Source of the DNA: Plotosus lineatus
Taxonomy: Eukaryota; Chordata; Actinopteri; Siluriformes; Plotosidae
Direction of reading: 5' to 3'
Assembly (NCBI GenBank): GCA_024760905.1
Contig: JALRMN010000025.1
Span: 535,001 to 599,000, forward strand
Length of the DNA: 64,000 nt
Shown here: piece by piece, positions 44,102 through 55,811 of the stretch
Layout of the letters: each line of letters begins with the position of its first letter
How positions within the stretch are numbered: position 1 is the stretch's first letter
Made by a program: the position numbers and the translations under genes
Notes under the pieces: model-generated
What the model saw: only the letters and a program-made list of their open reading frames with translations
Database searches by the model: none
Told to the model about the DNA's origin: nothing

Positions 44102-44905
44102 TTCTTCTTCTTCTTCTTCTTCTTCTTTTACTTTCGGCTGCTCCCTTCAGGGGTCGCCACAGCAAATCATCCGCCTCCACCTCCCCCTGTCCTCCGCATC
44201 TTCTTTTCTGACTCCAACGACCTTCATGTCTTCCTTCACCACATCCATAAATCTCTTCTTCGGTCTTCCTCGAGGCCTTCTGCCTGGTAGTTCCAACCTC
44301 AGCATCCTACTGCAAATATACTCACTATCCCTCCTCTGTACATGTCCAAACCATCTCAATCTAGCCTCTCTGACTTTGTCTCCAAAACATCTTACGTGGG
44401 CTGTCCCTCTGATATACTCATTTCTGATCCTATCCATCCTCGTTACTCCCAGGGAGAACCTCAACATTTTCATCTCCGCTACCTCCAGCTCTGCCTCCTG
44501 CCTTTTCCTCAGCGCCACTGTTTCTAAGCCATACAACATTGCTGGCCTCACCACCGTCTTGTACACTTTTCCCTTCATTCTTGCTGACACTCTCCTATCG
44601 CACATCACACCGGATACTTTTCTCCAACCATTCCAGCCTGCCTGCACACGCTTCTTCACCTCTTTTCCACACTCTCCATTGCTCTGGATTGTTGAGCCTA
44701 AGTACTTAAAATCCTCCACCTTCGTTATCTCTGCTCCCTGTAACATCACCGTTCCTCCTGGGTCCTTCTCATTCACACACATGTATTCTGATTTTCTGAG
44801 GCTCACCTTCATTCCTCTCCTTTCCAGGGCATACCTCCACCTCTCTAGATTTTCCTGCACTTGTTCTCTGCTCTCACTACAGATCACAATGTCATCTGCA
44901 AACAT
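44102..44905 (-). mobile_element. RTE 3' half, opposite strand
   Basis: The minus strand runs from MFADDIVICSES to the true 3' end (gcgacccctgaagggagcagccg and (AAG)n at 44101-44127). The coding sequence is uninterrupted over about 250 codons: DFKYLGSTIQSNGECGKEVK, RISARMKGKVYKTV-type block, RIRNEYIRGTAHVRCFGDK, RPRGRPKKRFMDVVKEDMKV. It is 5'-truncated, and its tail lies exactly at the break of the plus-strand EN fragment, so it appears to have inserted there. Confidence 0.88.
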
Positions 44906-45207
44906 CTGGTCAAGGCCCAGGTTAACAAAGACCGCCATCAGTGCTGTTTGCCAACAGGGTAGTGGTGGAAATTGGACTACTGTTGGTCGAAGACGTCGAA
45001 GAAGGAAAGGCAGGAGGCGTGTCCGTAGGCAGAGAGAGGAGAGAAAAAGCACAAGTCTATCATAGATAGACTTAATGGATGGGTGAAGGAGGACATGAAG
45101 TTCATTGGAGTGAGAGAAGAAGATGCAGAGGACAGGGTGACATGGAGGCGGATGGTTTGCTGTGGCGACCCCTGAAGGGAACAGCCGAAAGGAAAAGAAG
45201 AAGAAGA
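44906..45207 (+). mobile_element. Internally deleted mini-RTE, copy 2
   Basis: It starts within the leader (caaggcccaggttaac) and contains the ttggactactgttggtcg block. It joins near 45060-45077, through a short palindromic filler (tctatcatagatagac), the last ~135 bases of the RTE (ggtgaaggaggacatgaag... gcgacccctgaagggaacagcc and tail). The 3' breakpoint is close to that of the copy at 4386. The minus-strand ORF 44147-45052 joining this leader to the neighbouring RT is spurious. Confidence 0.78.
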
Positions 45208-45905
45208 TGGTGAAACCTATATTATGTTATGGTTCAGAAATTTGGGGTACAACTTATTGTAAAATTATTGAGCAAATACAAATAAAAACATGTAAATATT
45301 TCTTGAAAGTTGGAAAAAATTGTTGTAATAATATGGTCTTAGGTGAATGTGGCAGGTTCCCCCTACAAATTACTTATATGACAAGGGCCGTTTAATTTTG
45401 GTGTAGACTTTGAAGACTTCCAAGTTCGAGATTACCTCACCAGTTCTATTTAATGTTTGTTGAAGGCATTAGATGAGTCTGGATGCACAACATGGGCATC
45501 ATAGATTAAAAATATTTTGTTTAGACTGGGGTTTGGCTTCACTTGGGTATCACAGGATACTGATGATGTTGATATTTTTATTTCAGTTTTTAAGCAGAGG
45601 TTATCTGATAATCTTTTACAAAATTGGCATTCATCATTACAAAACACATCTAAGTCCTCTAGTTATTTACTGTTCAAGGCCCTTCTAAATGTTGAAACAT
45701 ATATTAACTCAGATATAGCACCTTATTTGAGAATCTATTTAGCAAATTGTCGATGTGGTACTTTCAAACTTTGCACGGAGACTGGTAGATATAAAAATGT
45801 TCCTTATAATTTGAGATTTTGTCCTTTATGTGAGAAAAACAATATCTATGAAATTGAAGATGAAATCCATGTAATGCTTTATGCAAAGGCTACACGGGTA
45901 TAAGA
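45208..45905 (+). pseudogene. LINE C-terminal region, unclassified
   Basis: It begins KPILCYGSEIWGTT (the LLYGSE.W block after LINE RTs), continues FLKVGKNCCNNMVLGECGRF, and ends NLRFCPLCEKNNIYEIEDEI, a CPLC...DE.H type terminal zinc-knuckle region common to fish non-LTR elements of the CR1/Tx1 kind. Frames change at about 45395 and 45520. No RT core is adjacent. It differs from the RTE, Rex3 and L2 families in this window. Confidence 0.55.
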
Positions 45906-45912
45906 AATACAT

Positions 45913-48660
45913 TCTTCTTCTTTTCCTTTCGGCTTTTCCCTTCAGGGGTCGCCACAGCAAATCATCTGCCTCCATCTCACCCTATCCTTTGCATCTTCTC
46001 TTACACCAACGACCTTCATGTCCTCCTTCACCACATCCATGTGGTGTGGTCTCTTTGGTCTTCCTCCAGGCCTTCTGCCTGGTGGTTCCAACCTCAGCAT
46101 CCGACTACAAATATACTCACTATCCCTCCTCTGTACATGTCCAAATTATTTCAATCTAGCCTCTCTGACTTTGTCTCCAAAACGTCTTACATGTGCTGTT
46201 CCTCTGATGTGCTCATTCCTGATCCTATCCATCCTTGTTACTCCCAAAGAGAACCTCAATATTTTCATCTCTGCTACCTCCAGCTCTGCCTCCTGTCTTT
46301 TCCCCAGGGCCATTGTTTCTAAACCATACAACATCGCTGGCCTCAACACTGTTTTGTACACTTTTCCTTTCATTTTTGCCGATACCCTCCTGTCGCACAT
46401 CACACTGGATATTTTCTCCAACCATTCCAGCCTGCCTGCACACGCTTCTTCACCTCTTTTCCACACTCTCCACTGCTCTGGTTTGTTGAGCCTAAGTACT
46501 TAAAATCCTCCACCTTCCTTATCTCTGCTCCCTGTAACCTCACATATGTATTCTGTCTTACCCTGTCATATGCTTTCTCCAAATCCACAAAGGCACAATG
46601 CAGCTCCATTTGATCTTCTCTGTACTTCTCTATTAACATCCTCAAGGCAAACACTGCATCTCTGATGCTCTTTCTTTGCATGAAACAAAACTGTTGTTCA
46701 CAAATGCTGACCTCTGCCCTTAGTCTAGCTTCCACTATTCTTTCCCATAACTTTATCATATGGCTCATCAACTTTATCCCTCTGTAGTTGCCACAACTCT
46801 GCACATCTCCCTTGTTCTTAAAAATGGGCACCATCACACTTCTCCATTCCTCTGGCATCCTCTCACTCTCTAAGACCTTTGTTCGTTGAATGTTCTTGTC
46901 AGAAAATCTACTGCTACCTCTCCGAGACACTTCCATACCTCCACCGATATGTCATCAGGAACAACTGCCTTTCCATTCTTCATCCTCTTCAATGCCCTCC
47001 TCACTTCACCCTTATTACTCTTTGCTACTTTCTGGTCTTTGACGGTCACCTCTTCTACTCTTTTTTCTCTCTCATTTTCCTCATTCATCAGCTCTTCAAA
47101 GTACTCTTTCCATCTTCCCAGCACACTTCTGACATTAGTCAATACATTTCCCACTCTGTCCTTAATCACTCTAACTTGCTGCATGTCCTTTCCATCTCTA
47201 TTTCTCTGCTGTGCCAACCTGTATAAATCATTTTCTCCCTCTTTACTTTCCAACCGAGCATACAAGTCATCATACGCCCTCTGTTTAGCCTTTGACACCG
47301 CTACCTTTACTTTATCATCTCCCTGTACTCCTGTTTACTCTCTTCGGTCCTCTCAATGTCCCACTTCTTCTTAGCTAACCTCTTCCTTTGTACACACTCC
47401 TGCACTTTCTCATTCCACCACCAAGTCTCCTAATCTCCTCTCCTTCCAGATGACACACCAAGTATTCTCCTACCCGTCTCTCTGATCACATTAGCTGTAG
47501 TTGTCCGGTCATCTGGAAGCACTTCCTGATCATCCAAAGCCTATTTCAGCTCCTCCTTGAAGACAACTCGACACTCTTCCTTTTTCAGCTTCCACCACTT
47601 TGTCTTCTGCTCTACCTTTGCCTTCTTCACCTTCCTCACCATCAGCGTCATCCTGTACACCACCATCCTATGCTGTTTGGCAACACTCTCACCCGCTACT
47701 ACTTTGCAGTCACTGACTTCCTTCAAATTACATCACCTACACAAGATGTAGTCTGCCTGTGTGCTCCTACCTCCACTTTTATAAGTCACCCTATGCTCCT
47801 GTCTCTTCTGGAAGAAAGTATTTACCACAACCATTTCCATCCTTTTTGTAAAATCTACCAACATCTGTCCTTCTGCATTCCTGTCCTGGATACCAAACCT
47901 GCCCATCACTTCCTCGTCCCCTGTTTCCTGGACCAACATGTTCATTTAATTCTACCCCAATGACCGCTTTTTCCCCTCTGGGGATACTCTGCATCAATTC
48001 ATCTAAGTCACTCCAGAATCTCTCCTCTTATAGCTCATATCCTACCTGTGGGGCATAAGCAATAACAACTTTGAACATCACGCCAATTTCTTGAAAACTT
48101 GAGACTCATCACTCTGTCTGACACTCTTTTCACTTCTAGAACATTCCTGACAAACTCCTCCTTCAAGATGACTCCTACTCCATTTCTCTTCCCATCCACA
48201 CCATGAAAAAATAGCTTAAACCCTGCTCCTATGCCTCTAGCATTGCTACCTTTCCACCTGGTCTCCTGAACACACAGTATGTCCACCTTCCTCCTCTGCA
48301 TCATGTCAGCCAGCTCTCTACCTTTTCCTGCCATAGTTCCAACTTTTAAAGTCCCTACTCTCAGTCCTAGACTCATGCCTTTCCTCCTCTCTCTCTGCTT
48401 ACGGACATGCCTTCCGCCTCTCCTTCTTTGACCAACAGTAGTCCAATTTCCACCAGCACACTGTTGGTTAACAGCACTGATGGCGGTCGTTGTTAACCCG
48501 GGCCTCGATCAATCTGGTATGGCATTCTTTGTTGTGACTCACATTTTTTTATTTGGCATTTGTTTTACGCCGGATGCCCTTCCTGATGCCTCCCTCTGCA
48601 TTTAACTGGGCTTGGGGGCGTGAGGGAGAGACACTGGTTTGTGCCCCTCCCTCATGGCTG
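45913..48660 (-). mobile_element. RTE LINE, nearly full length with an internal deletion
   Basis: The minus strand runs from the leader (48660 side, ggcatccggcgtaaaac) through EN (VGTLKVGTM, ILCVQETRWKGSN), linker and RT to the 3' end (gcgacccctgaagggaaaagcc). At about 46551 the sequence jumps from the KAYDRV motif to TYVRLQGAEIRKVEDFKYLG, removing roughly 400 bases including FADD. Many frame breaks are present. The A-run at the EN-RT boundary is A6. Confidence 0.9.
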
Positions 48661-48664
48661 CATT

Positions 48665-49195
48665 AATTGCTTTCTGTCTCTGTTTAAATATATTATTTTA
48701 CTTTTCCATGTCATAAAATATTTCAGTGTGAGAATATAAATTAATATTCTTTGTCTTTTACAATCAATCTTGTGGAGAATCGGATGGTAAAATTGCTCTT
48801 TGTATTTAACACTGATGATATTCCATGTACTCTGCATCCCCATGTTGTATAAAATTGAACTTTCAATCAAATATAAATATAAGTATTTTTAATACATTAA
48901 TTTCAGGTGAACTCTTGGGGGTGGAAAACAGTTTATTTCATTCCTGGATTGTTTTTTAATGACATCGAGTTGATAATGTGTAAATCATGGAGATTTCTAA
49001 AGTGATCGGCCTGAAAAACCCTTGACACAATATTAAACCAAAGCAACTCTAAAAAAAAAATCAGGTTTTAATCATCTCTAACATTATTATTTATAAACTT
49101 AAATAACTTTCAGCTCATTTTAAACACCCTATATTTCAGAAAATGCAAATCTAGTTTGACATGTTTAAGTTTAATATTTTAATATTTAATATATT
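48665..49195. other. AT-rich flank, diverged relative of 1-240
   Basis: No gene was seen. The portion 48784-48985 aligns with 27-230, as described there. Confidence 0.35.
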
Positions 49196-49562
49196 ACAGT
49201 AGACCCTAGGGGCAGTGGTGGTCTAGTGGTATAAGGCGCCGGATCGCTGATCCAAAGGTTGGGGGTTCGAGTCCCACTCTCCACAAGGTTGTCACTGTCC
49301 CCCCCCAGTGCAGCTAACTGGGTTATCAAAGGCCGGCCATGTCTCTCACTGTCTATGGTGTGAGGCATGTAAAAGAACCATTGCTGACTTTCGACAGGAG
49401 TAGGCTGCAAAGCCGTCGGCGTGTTTCCGCCCTGCAATGGCCTGGCGAGCTGTCCAGGGTGTACTCTGCCCTCGCCCCAAGTTGGCTGGGATGGGTGCCA
49501 GCCTCCCCGTGACCCTAATTAGGATGAAGCGGTTACAGAAAATGAACTGAACAGTAGACCCT
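49196..49562 (+). mobile_element. tRNA-derived SINE nested in the Tigger-like terminal repeat
   Basis: The same family as 32220 (ggcagtggtggtctagtggtataagg; ggttcgagtccc; GAACT tail). A 12-bp target duplication acagtagaccct is present at 49196-49207 and 49551-49562. The target is the first bases of the transposon terminal repeat, so the SINE is younger than the transposon and split its left end. Confidence 0.88.
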
Positions 49563-51277
49563 TGACTTTTCGCAGTTTTGTACCCACCGTTTGAGTAGTC
49601 GCTGACTGCCGAGCAACCGGCACGTGATTCAAATTCAGCCATTGGCTGTCCTCCTTTCTCCTGATTGGTTGAGCTGATGTCCTGCCCCTTTTCCTCATTC
49701 GCACACAAGTTGTCAGTGAGCCTCTTCTTTTGTGTGTGTTTTAATTACCAGTTAAGCTCTATGATACCACTCAAACGCTATGTGGCTTCTCTGGCTAAGC
49801 GATAGAAAACACTGGATGTCTCTTCTGAAGAAATAAGACTTTCTCCTGAGAAACGACGGTTTTCTCTGAACTGTTGTATTATCATCTTTTTCAATTATTA
49901 TTCCAGTACAGTACCTAAGTTCATGTTTATGCATGAGATTTTATGTTCTGTAGCATGTTCAATAAACGATACCAAAAGTATAAACTTTATTACACTACTC
50001 TTCATGTCCTTTTACATTGAACTTGGAGTGAGGTTTCCAAGAAGGTGCTGCCCAGAGAGCGACGTCGCGGAGTTCTCAGAGTCAAATTGTTGCTTTGTTC
50101 GTTGTAATTTGTTTTATTTGTTGGTTTTTGGTTCATGTTTCGCACTATGCTCGTCTCTACTACAGCTATAAGATCGGAGTATCTTCGGGCGTGTATAACT
50201 AAGCACGCTCAACTGTGCTTCTTGTTAGCCGGGGTGCGGCTAACACTGAGCTAATATGGTATGGTAGCTCAATGCTATCCGCACCCCAGCTAACAAGAAG
50301 CCCAGGCGGGAAGGGGCCAAACGATGACTCCGGCGCTTGGGATTGCAGGGGATGAAGGCCGTGTAGCCGGGTGGTGAAATCACTCTCCTCGAGCCATGTT
50401 TCACAGAAACACATCAGATCCTCTGCGCTGCAATCTGAGCATGAAGCTCATCCATCTTGTTTTGCAGGGACTAAACATTTTCAAGCAGTCTGACCGGAAG
50501 TGCTAACCAAGCGCAGGAGACTCTGAGAACTCTGCCTGGGCTTCTTGTTAGCCGGGGTGTGGCCATTGCATATTAGTTCAGTGCTAGCCGCATCCCGGCT
50601 AACAAGAAGCCCAGTTCAGCGTGCTTAGTTATACACGCCCGAAGACACTCCGATCTTATAGCTGTAGTAGGGTCGACCGGTCATAGACGGGCATAGTGCA
50701 AAACATGAACAAACAAAACAACAAATAGAACAAATTAAAATTAACAAAAAAAACAAAAAAACAATTTGACTCTGAGAACGCCATGACGTCGCCCTCTTGG
50801 CAGCGCCATCTTGCAGACGTCATTCAAAGACGTCACTCCAAGTTCAATGTAAAAGGACATGAAGCGTAATAAAGTTTATCCTTTTGGTATCGTTTGTTAA
50901 ACATACTACAGAACATAAAATCTCACGCACAAACATTAACTTAGATACTGTACTGGAATAATAATCGAAAATGACTTTAATAAGAGTGCTTTACAACAGT
51001 ATATGATGTATAATGTTTAGATTTTATAATCAATAAATATAACAGTAAAACTTAAAGTTTTTCTTAATCATTACTACATTTTACTACATAATACTGTAGA
51101 ATGTGTTTAAGAAGCATATTTTAGCACATGTAATAGATACATGGTATTTTACTTCTGTTTGCTCATTCGCGTATGTGACATGATACATGGGGTTTTACTT
51201 CTGGGTACAGAACTCGCGGATTATCTCGATTTGCGGGAGGGCCCGGAACCGAACCCCTGCGAATGTCGAGGGCCCTG
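49197..51277. mobile_element. Tigger/pogo-like element with long fold-back interior
   Basis: The left end CAGTAGACCCTTGACTTTTC (preceded by TA at 49195-49196; continuing after the SINE at 49552) pairs with the right end, read inward, CAGGGCCCTCGACATTCGCA. The right flank is TG rather than TA. Related pieces are at 24356 and 56164. No transposase ORF was recognised. The interior contains a large inverted repeat. After removing the nested SINE it is about 1.7 kb. Confidence 0.65.
49880..50975. repeat. Large inverted repeat (arms ~49880-50290 and ~50575-50975)
   Basis: The left arm reads 'attattccagtacagtacctaag', 'gttctgtagcatgtt', 'catgtccttttacattgaacttgga' and 'ataagatcggagt'. The right arm has their reverse complements in reverse order ('actccgatcttat', 'tccaagttcaatgtaaaaggacatg', 'actacagaac', 'tagatactgtactggaataat'). 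Innermost, 'cttcttgttagccggggtg' also recurs at 50539. The RNA would form a very long hairpin. Confidence 0.85.
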
Positions 51278-51594
51278 TGAGCCTTGTGATTTCTTTCTTG
51301 TGTTTCACCTTGTGTTTCACCCTGTGAGCATTTACTTTCCAAAGACGAGCTTCTACAGGATTCATTTTCCCACTATCCATTTCACCAAGATTAAATAATC
51401 ATATATAATAACTCAAAAATCTACTTCTATTTCAATTCATGAATCCAGTTATTTTATTATTATTATTATTATTATATTTTTAATTTATTCCTTTATTCAT
51501 GTATGAATGTATTGTTAAAAACATCATTCGTATTGAGTGAATTTCTTTTGTGCTTATTTATAATTACTTACTATATTGTGCAGATCATCAAGCT
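51278..51594. other. AT-rich spacer, (ATT)n
   Basis: It holds an (ATT)n run at about 51455-51475. No gene was recognised. Confidence 0.5.
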
Positions 51595-52110
51595 CAGAAA
51601 AGTCAGGTCAGGTCAGGTATGAAGGCATGCGCCGGGATGGCACTTCGCTGCGTCCACCAGCCGCCTCCACTCATCCGGGTGTCTCCTGGCGATCGACCCC
51701 CCCCCCCGGCAGGGCAGCCCTCAGCTGCGACAACCACGAGAACCCAGAGAACCTCCGTGCCTGCACCCGCGTCCAGATCCTCCAGGGATTCCCCAAGCCT
51801 ACTGGTGAACTCCGAAGCCACATCAGTGTCCCTGAGTTGGCTTACATCAAATCGCATTTGATGAGCCAGGGCTTTCTCAGGGCGCCTGAAGCGGATCTTC
51901 AGTCGCCACCAGAAGCCGATGGTCTCCCGAGAATAGCTGGGCACTTCTGAAGAAACGGCAGTTCTGGACCAGCCGCTAGCGACTACCTACGAGAACATGG
52001 TCGATCTCCTTCCTAGTGACGCCGTCGTTGGAGTACCAAGTCCAGCGTCGCGGATCCGATCTCTGGAACCATGAGCCAGCAATCCTTCAGCCCCAACTTT
52101 TTGCAAAGTC
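51595..52110 (-). pseudogene. LINE endonuclease C-terminal fragment
   Basis: A GC-rich island in AT-rich surroundings. The minus strand contains fragments resembling the end of a LINE endonuclease domain: a 'SRRSATLDLVL' block, 'LAAGPELPFL', then ETIGFWWRLKIRFRRPEKAL and MRFDVSQLRDTDVASEFTSR with LGESLEDL. Stops and frameshifts are present. The LINE clade is uncertain; it is neither the RTE nor the Rex3 of this window. Confidence 0.5.
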
Positions 52111-52620
52111 AAGAAGCATTAAGGCGCTTTCATCGCGGCGTCAGAAAAATCAGCCATAAATATTCCCATCAGCACCAACAGCCTGCTGACATTTCCACTC
52201 AGAATTAAATTTTTCTTTCACAATAAAATCTTTAGTGTTAAATTAACAGAGTTTCCTGAGTCCACATGGACACATATTAACACTGTAGGATGTTGATTAA
52301 ACACGAAGGATTTTACTGTGTATGATGCTCCAAATGTACAGACTTTTAACTGATTACAACTTCATATCACCACACACATACATATACCAAGCCATCTTCT
52401 TTTTTGAGCAGCAATAGAAGGCCACCTTCTGGGTCACATTATTTTATTTGTGTGTTGAAAAACACAACTGTATTTAAACCCACCACAAATATTATGGCCA
52501 ACTTCCAACCAGAACCAAAGACGAGGCTGACATAATAAGAACAAAACAAAACAAAACAAAACAAACAAAAAACAAACAAAGTGACCCACTTCCACATAAT
52601 TTAGATTAAGTAGATAATTT
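52111..52620. other. No recognisable feature
   Basis: AT-rich, with a (AAAAC)n run at about 52541-52567. No gene was seen. Confidence 0.45.
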
Positions 52621-52935
52621 GAGGCAGTGGTGGCCTGGTGTTAAAAGGTACTGGATCACTGATCCCAAGGCTGAGGGTTCAAGGCCCACTCTTAACGGGT
52701 TGTCACGGCCCCCCCCAATCTCAGTGCAACTAACTGTACTAGTATGTAAAAGAACCATTGCTGACTTTCATCAAGAGGAGCTGCATAGCTGTCAACGTGT
52801 TTCCGCCCTGCGATGGCCTGTAGAGTCGTCCAGGGTGTACTCTGCCCTCGCCGGGAGTTGTCTGGGATGGGTGCCAGCCTCCCTGCGGCCCTAATTCAGA
52901 TTCAGTGGTTCAAAACATGAATGAATGGATAGATA
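52621..52935 (+). mobile_element. tRNA-derived SINE
   Basis: The same family as 32220: ggcagtggtggcctggtg head, gggttcaaggccc B-box, gtaaaagaaccattgctgactttc body, and gtccagggtgtactctgccctcgcc. It is more diverged, with an ATGAATG-type tail. Confidence 0.8.
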
Positions 52936-54029
52936 ATATGAAATATGGAGGTATTTGTTTATTTAGAAAGAGAACTGAATATACTGAGGCAGAATCAACG
53001 ATGAACTGTATGGAATGTATGGAATTTAGAGCTCAGGGCAGCAGAATGTTACAGTGTGTATGTTAGCCTTGTGATGGACCGCTGAGATGTTCAGGTTCCC
53101 CACCTTCTTCTAGGATTAGCTGAAATAGGCTTCAGATTCCCCAAAAGTTTAGTTAGATAAAGAAGCTTGATAAATGAATGAATTAATAAATAATTTAATG
53201 AATATTGTTATGACTGATTTGGATTTGTTAAATCTACAAAGTTTACAAAAGAGCTTTTGTATTACATTTAAATAAATGAATAAATAAATAAATAAATAAA
53301 AATTCAAATATGTGGTTGCTTATTTTTTCTAAAATTTTATTTTGAAATTTACTGCTGTTTTAATGGGAGGGGGAACCAATGAGCAAATGCTGTTACACCA
53401 TAGTGCTTAAGGTGAGTGTCCCTTCCCACTTCCCTCAAAATGAAAATTGGAAGGAGAAAAATAAGGGTTATGGCATTATTTCTAACATTTGAAAATTTAA
53501 ATTATAAGCGAGCCAAGGGCACTGACCCTAAAAAAATAATAATAATTTGTGTTCAGTCACTCTGGCACCTGTAACAAATCGTGGTAGCTCAGAATCTCTC
53601 ATTATTTCCACTGGAGGAACAGATCCAGAAAAGCTAGAACCACAAATTTGGGATGACAAGATGTTGCTGCAGGCCAGGAATCAGTCCGTGGGTGTCCAAA
53701 GATTGAGGTCAGCTGCACTACTGATCCAGAGGCCAGCACATACCTGTCACCAGTTCGCTGCACTGCCGAGGTCATTGTACACCAGTCACAGGATACTTGC
53801 ACTGCTGATTGTGAGGTCAGCACAGTAGTGGTAAGGTTGTGGTGCTGTTGATTTAAATTTGCATCAAACCATAATTAAACTAAAGTGACATTACATTGCC
53901 AGCAGAACCACATACCATCAACAACTTGCTAAGAACTGGTATGGAGTATTAAAAAGAAACTGCTCAGAGTGCTGCCATCTACTGTGTTGCAAAGGATATC
54001 GCAGGCAACTACCAACCCAAAGATGAGGT
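52936..54029. other. AT-rich DNA with SINE debris
   Basis: 53040-53170 resembles a SINE 3' body (gttagccttgtgatggaccgctgagatgttcaggttcc). A (AATA)n run lies near 53275-53300. The remainder, including 53555-53860, is unrecognised. Confidence 0.45.
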
Positions 54030-54260
54030 TCAGTTCAGTTCAATTTTATTTGTATCGTGATTTTTACAGTTGATATTATTATAAAGAAGCTTCATGCAGT
54101 AAATCAGTAAAAGTAGGGGCTTACAAAGTATAAAGGAATTGAAAAATTTTCTATTACTGCTACACATGCTTAATGAGCAAGATGATGGCAAATAAAAAAA
54201 AAACAACAGTAGATACGAGGAAGAAACCTTGAGAAGAACCAGGCTCAAAAGGAAACCCAG
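54030..54260 (+). repeat. Common teleost dispersed repeat
   Basis: The start 'gttcagttcaattttatttgtatcg' and the end 'aggaagaaaccttgagaagaaccaggctcaaaaggaaaccc' match a repeat I recall as very frequent in teleost genomes. Its transposon class is not clear from the sequence. Confidence 0.6.
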
Positions 54261-54726
54261 CTTTATTTGAGTGAAGTTTGAGGTGAATCGGAATGCTTAG
54301 GAAAGCTGAATGGAGCATGTTTCTTACATGCAGTCAGACATCTTACTGGAACTTGAAGATGTAGGTACGCGTCAGTTGTTGGTGTTCAAAAGTTTCATAA
54401 GTAAAACTTTTGCTTCTGTTGATTTTTTGGTTTGTACATTGAATGATGGGAGAACTTATACTACGCACAGTCCCAGCCCATCGATGAATACCTCAAATCA
54501 AGCATCACACCCACACTACAAGAGCCAGTTGTATAGCCATCTCCTCACTCATGCGAACATGACCATGTTATTGATGTTATGATTGAAATCGTTAACTTCA
54601 TCATGGCACGGACATTACATCACTGACAGTTTGTTGCACTCATGGAGGAGTATGAGATTGAACATGGTGACATAAACTTCCACAGACCTGTGAGGTGGCT
54701 GAGCCTGGGCAAGGTTCTGAAAAGAG

Positions 54727-54794
<68 letters not shown>

Positions 54795-55043
54795 TTGTGC
54801 CGGGGTTGTGCTGTGGATCGTCGGTCAGGGAGCACACAGTGGAACCTCGGGACTTGAACTTAATCTGTTCAAGACAGCTGTTCGGATTCCAATTCATTCG
54901 AAGTCCGAAATTCACTTTTCCCATTACAAATAATGTAAATGGCCTTAATCCAGTTCGTTGTCTTTTGAACAGAAGTTAACAGTACCATAACTCATAGCAT
55001 AGGTCTGCAAATTAAGTGAAAAAAAAATTGAATAAGTACACTA
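54261..55043. other. Unrecognised sequence around a TA microsatellite
   Basis: Apart from (TA)n at 54729-54797, nothing is supportable. 54840-54970 is a low-copy-looking stretch without coding resemblance. Confidence 0.45.
54729..54797. repeat. (TA)n microsatellite
   Basis: Nearly perfect AT dinucleotide tract. Confidence 0.95.
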
Positions 55044-55390
55044 TGTTATGGTCTGTGTTATGAGAGACACTGGTTTTCGCCTCTCTCTCTCTCTCTATCT
55101 TTCTCTCTCTCTCTGTGTGTTGAAGTCAGACACGGGTGGAGCGCTAAACACACAGACACACGCCTGAATCAACTTAATCATGAGCTATAAAGACTATCAG
55201 AGTGCTCATCCCGGTGCGCAAAGATCGTCCCTCTTTCCTGATCTCTCTGGCTCTTCCCGCTTTAGTTTGATTTCAATGATTCTTCGCATCTCTAATAGTG
55301 ACCACGATTTCCCCGTGATCTAGTGCCTTCCCTGTGAACAATAAAGTGCACCCGTTTTCATCTCCATTCTGTCTCCTGCATTTTTTGCAC
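55044..55390 (+). mobile_element. Solo LTR (Ty3/gypsy-type)
   Basis: It begins tgttatggtctgtgttatgagagac and contains a CT-rich tract (55080-55113), then 'cacgggtggagcgctaaacac', a gagctataaag TATA-like box, and aacaataaagtgcaccc with a polyadenylation signal. No internal gypsy coding flanks it. It is the most complete of the four LTR copies. Confidence 0.7.
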
Positions 55391-55757
55391 ACCTCTGGAT
55401 GCTAATCATAAGCTTTCTATGTCTGAACTTCACCCAGAAGCTTTATTCATTGCATTCCTAAATTCAACCAACATGTTTCTTGGCACAGCAGAGGGACAAA
55501 ACTTTGGACCATGTTTATATTAACATCGCTGGAGCCTACCTGGTAGCCCCTTACCCACCTGGGGGTCAGATCAGCTTTGTTTGTTTCTCCCTCCCAACTG
55601 CTCACCACTCATTGACCATGTGAAGCCACCTGTGAAAACCATCTGCATGGGTAGACTCTGCACTCCAGAACAGGTTTAAAGACACAGATTGGAGTATGTT
55701 GGCCTCTCAGGCCACCCGTGGCTATAATACAGACAATAACTAACCAAAATTCACATA

Positions 55758-55759
<2 letters not shown>

Positions 55760-55797
<38 letters not shown>
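55760..55797. repeat. (CA)n microsatellite
   Basis: Perfect CA tract bordering the duplicated class I intron segment. Confidence 0.95.
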
Positions 55798-55799
<2 letters not shown>

Positions 55800-55811
55800 C
55801 CCAAATAGTGA

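Noticed and set aside
44147..45052. 301-codon minus-strand ORF starting in mini-RTE leader
   Set aside because: Its first ~50 codons are antisense mini-RTE leader, fused by chance to the real RTE RT C-terminus.
49196..49207. Second independent Tigger-like end at 49551
   Set aside because: The two copies of acagtagaccct are the target duplication of the nested SINE, not two transposon ends.
50199..50414. 71-codon minus-strand ORF (CETWLEES type)
   Set aside because: CFCETWLEESDF resembles a LINE endonuclease scrap, but it is too short and lies in the fold-back arm region. It was not strong enough to list as a separate element.
53555..53860. Possible exon (93- and 73-codon ORFs on opposite strands)
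   Set aside because: The translations have no recognisable domain, no splice context, and short incidental ORFs on both strands.
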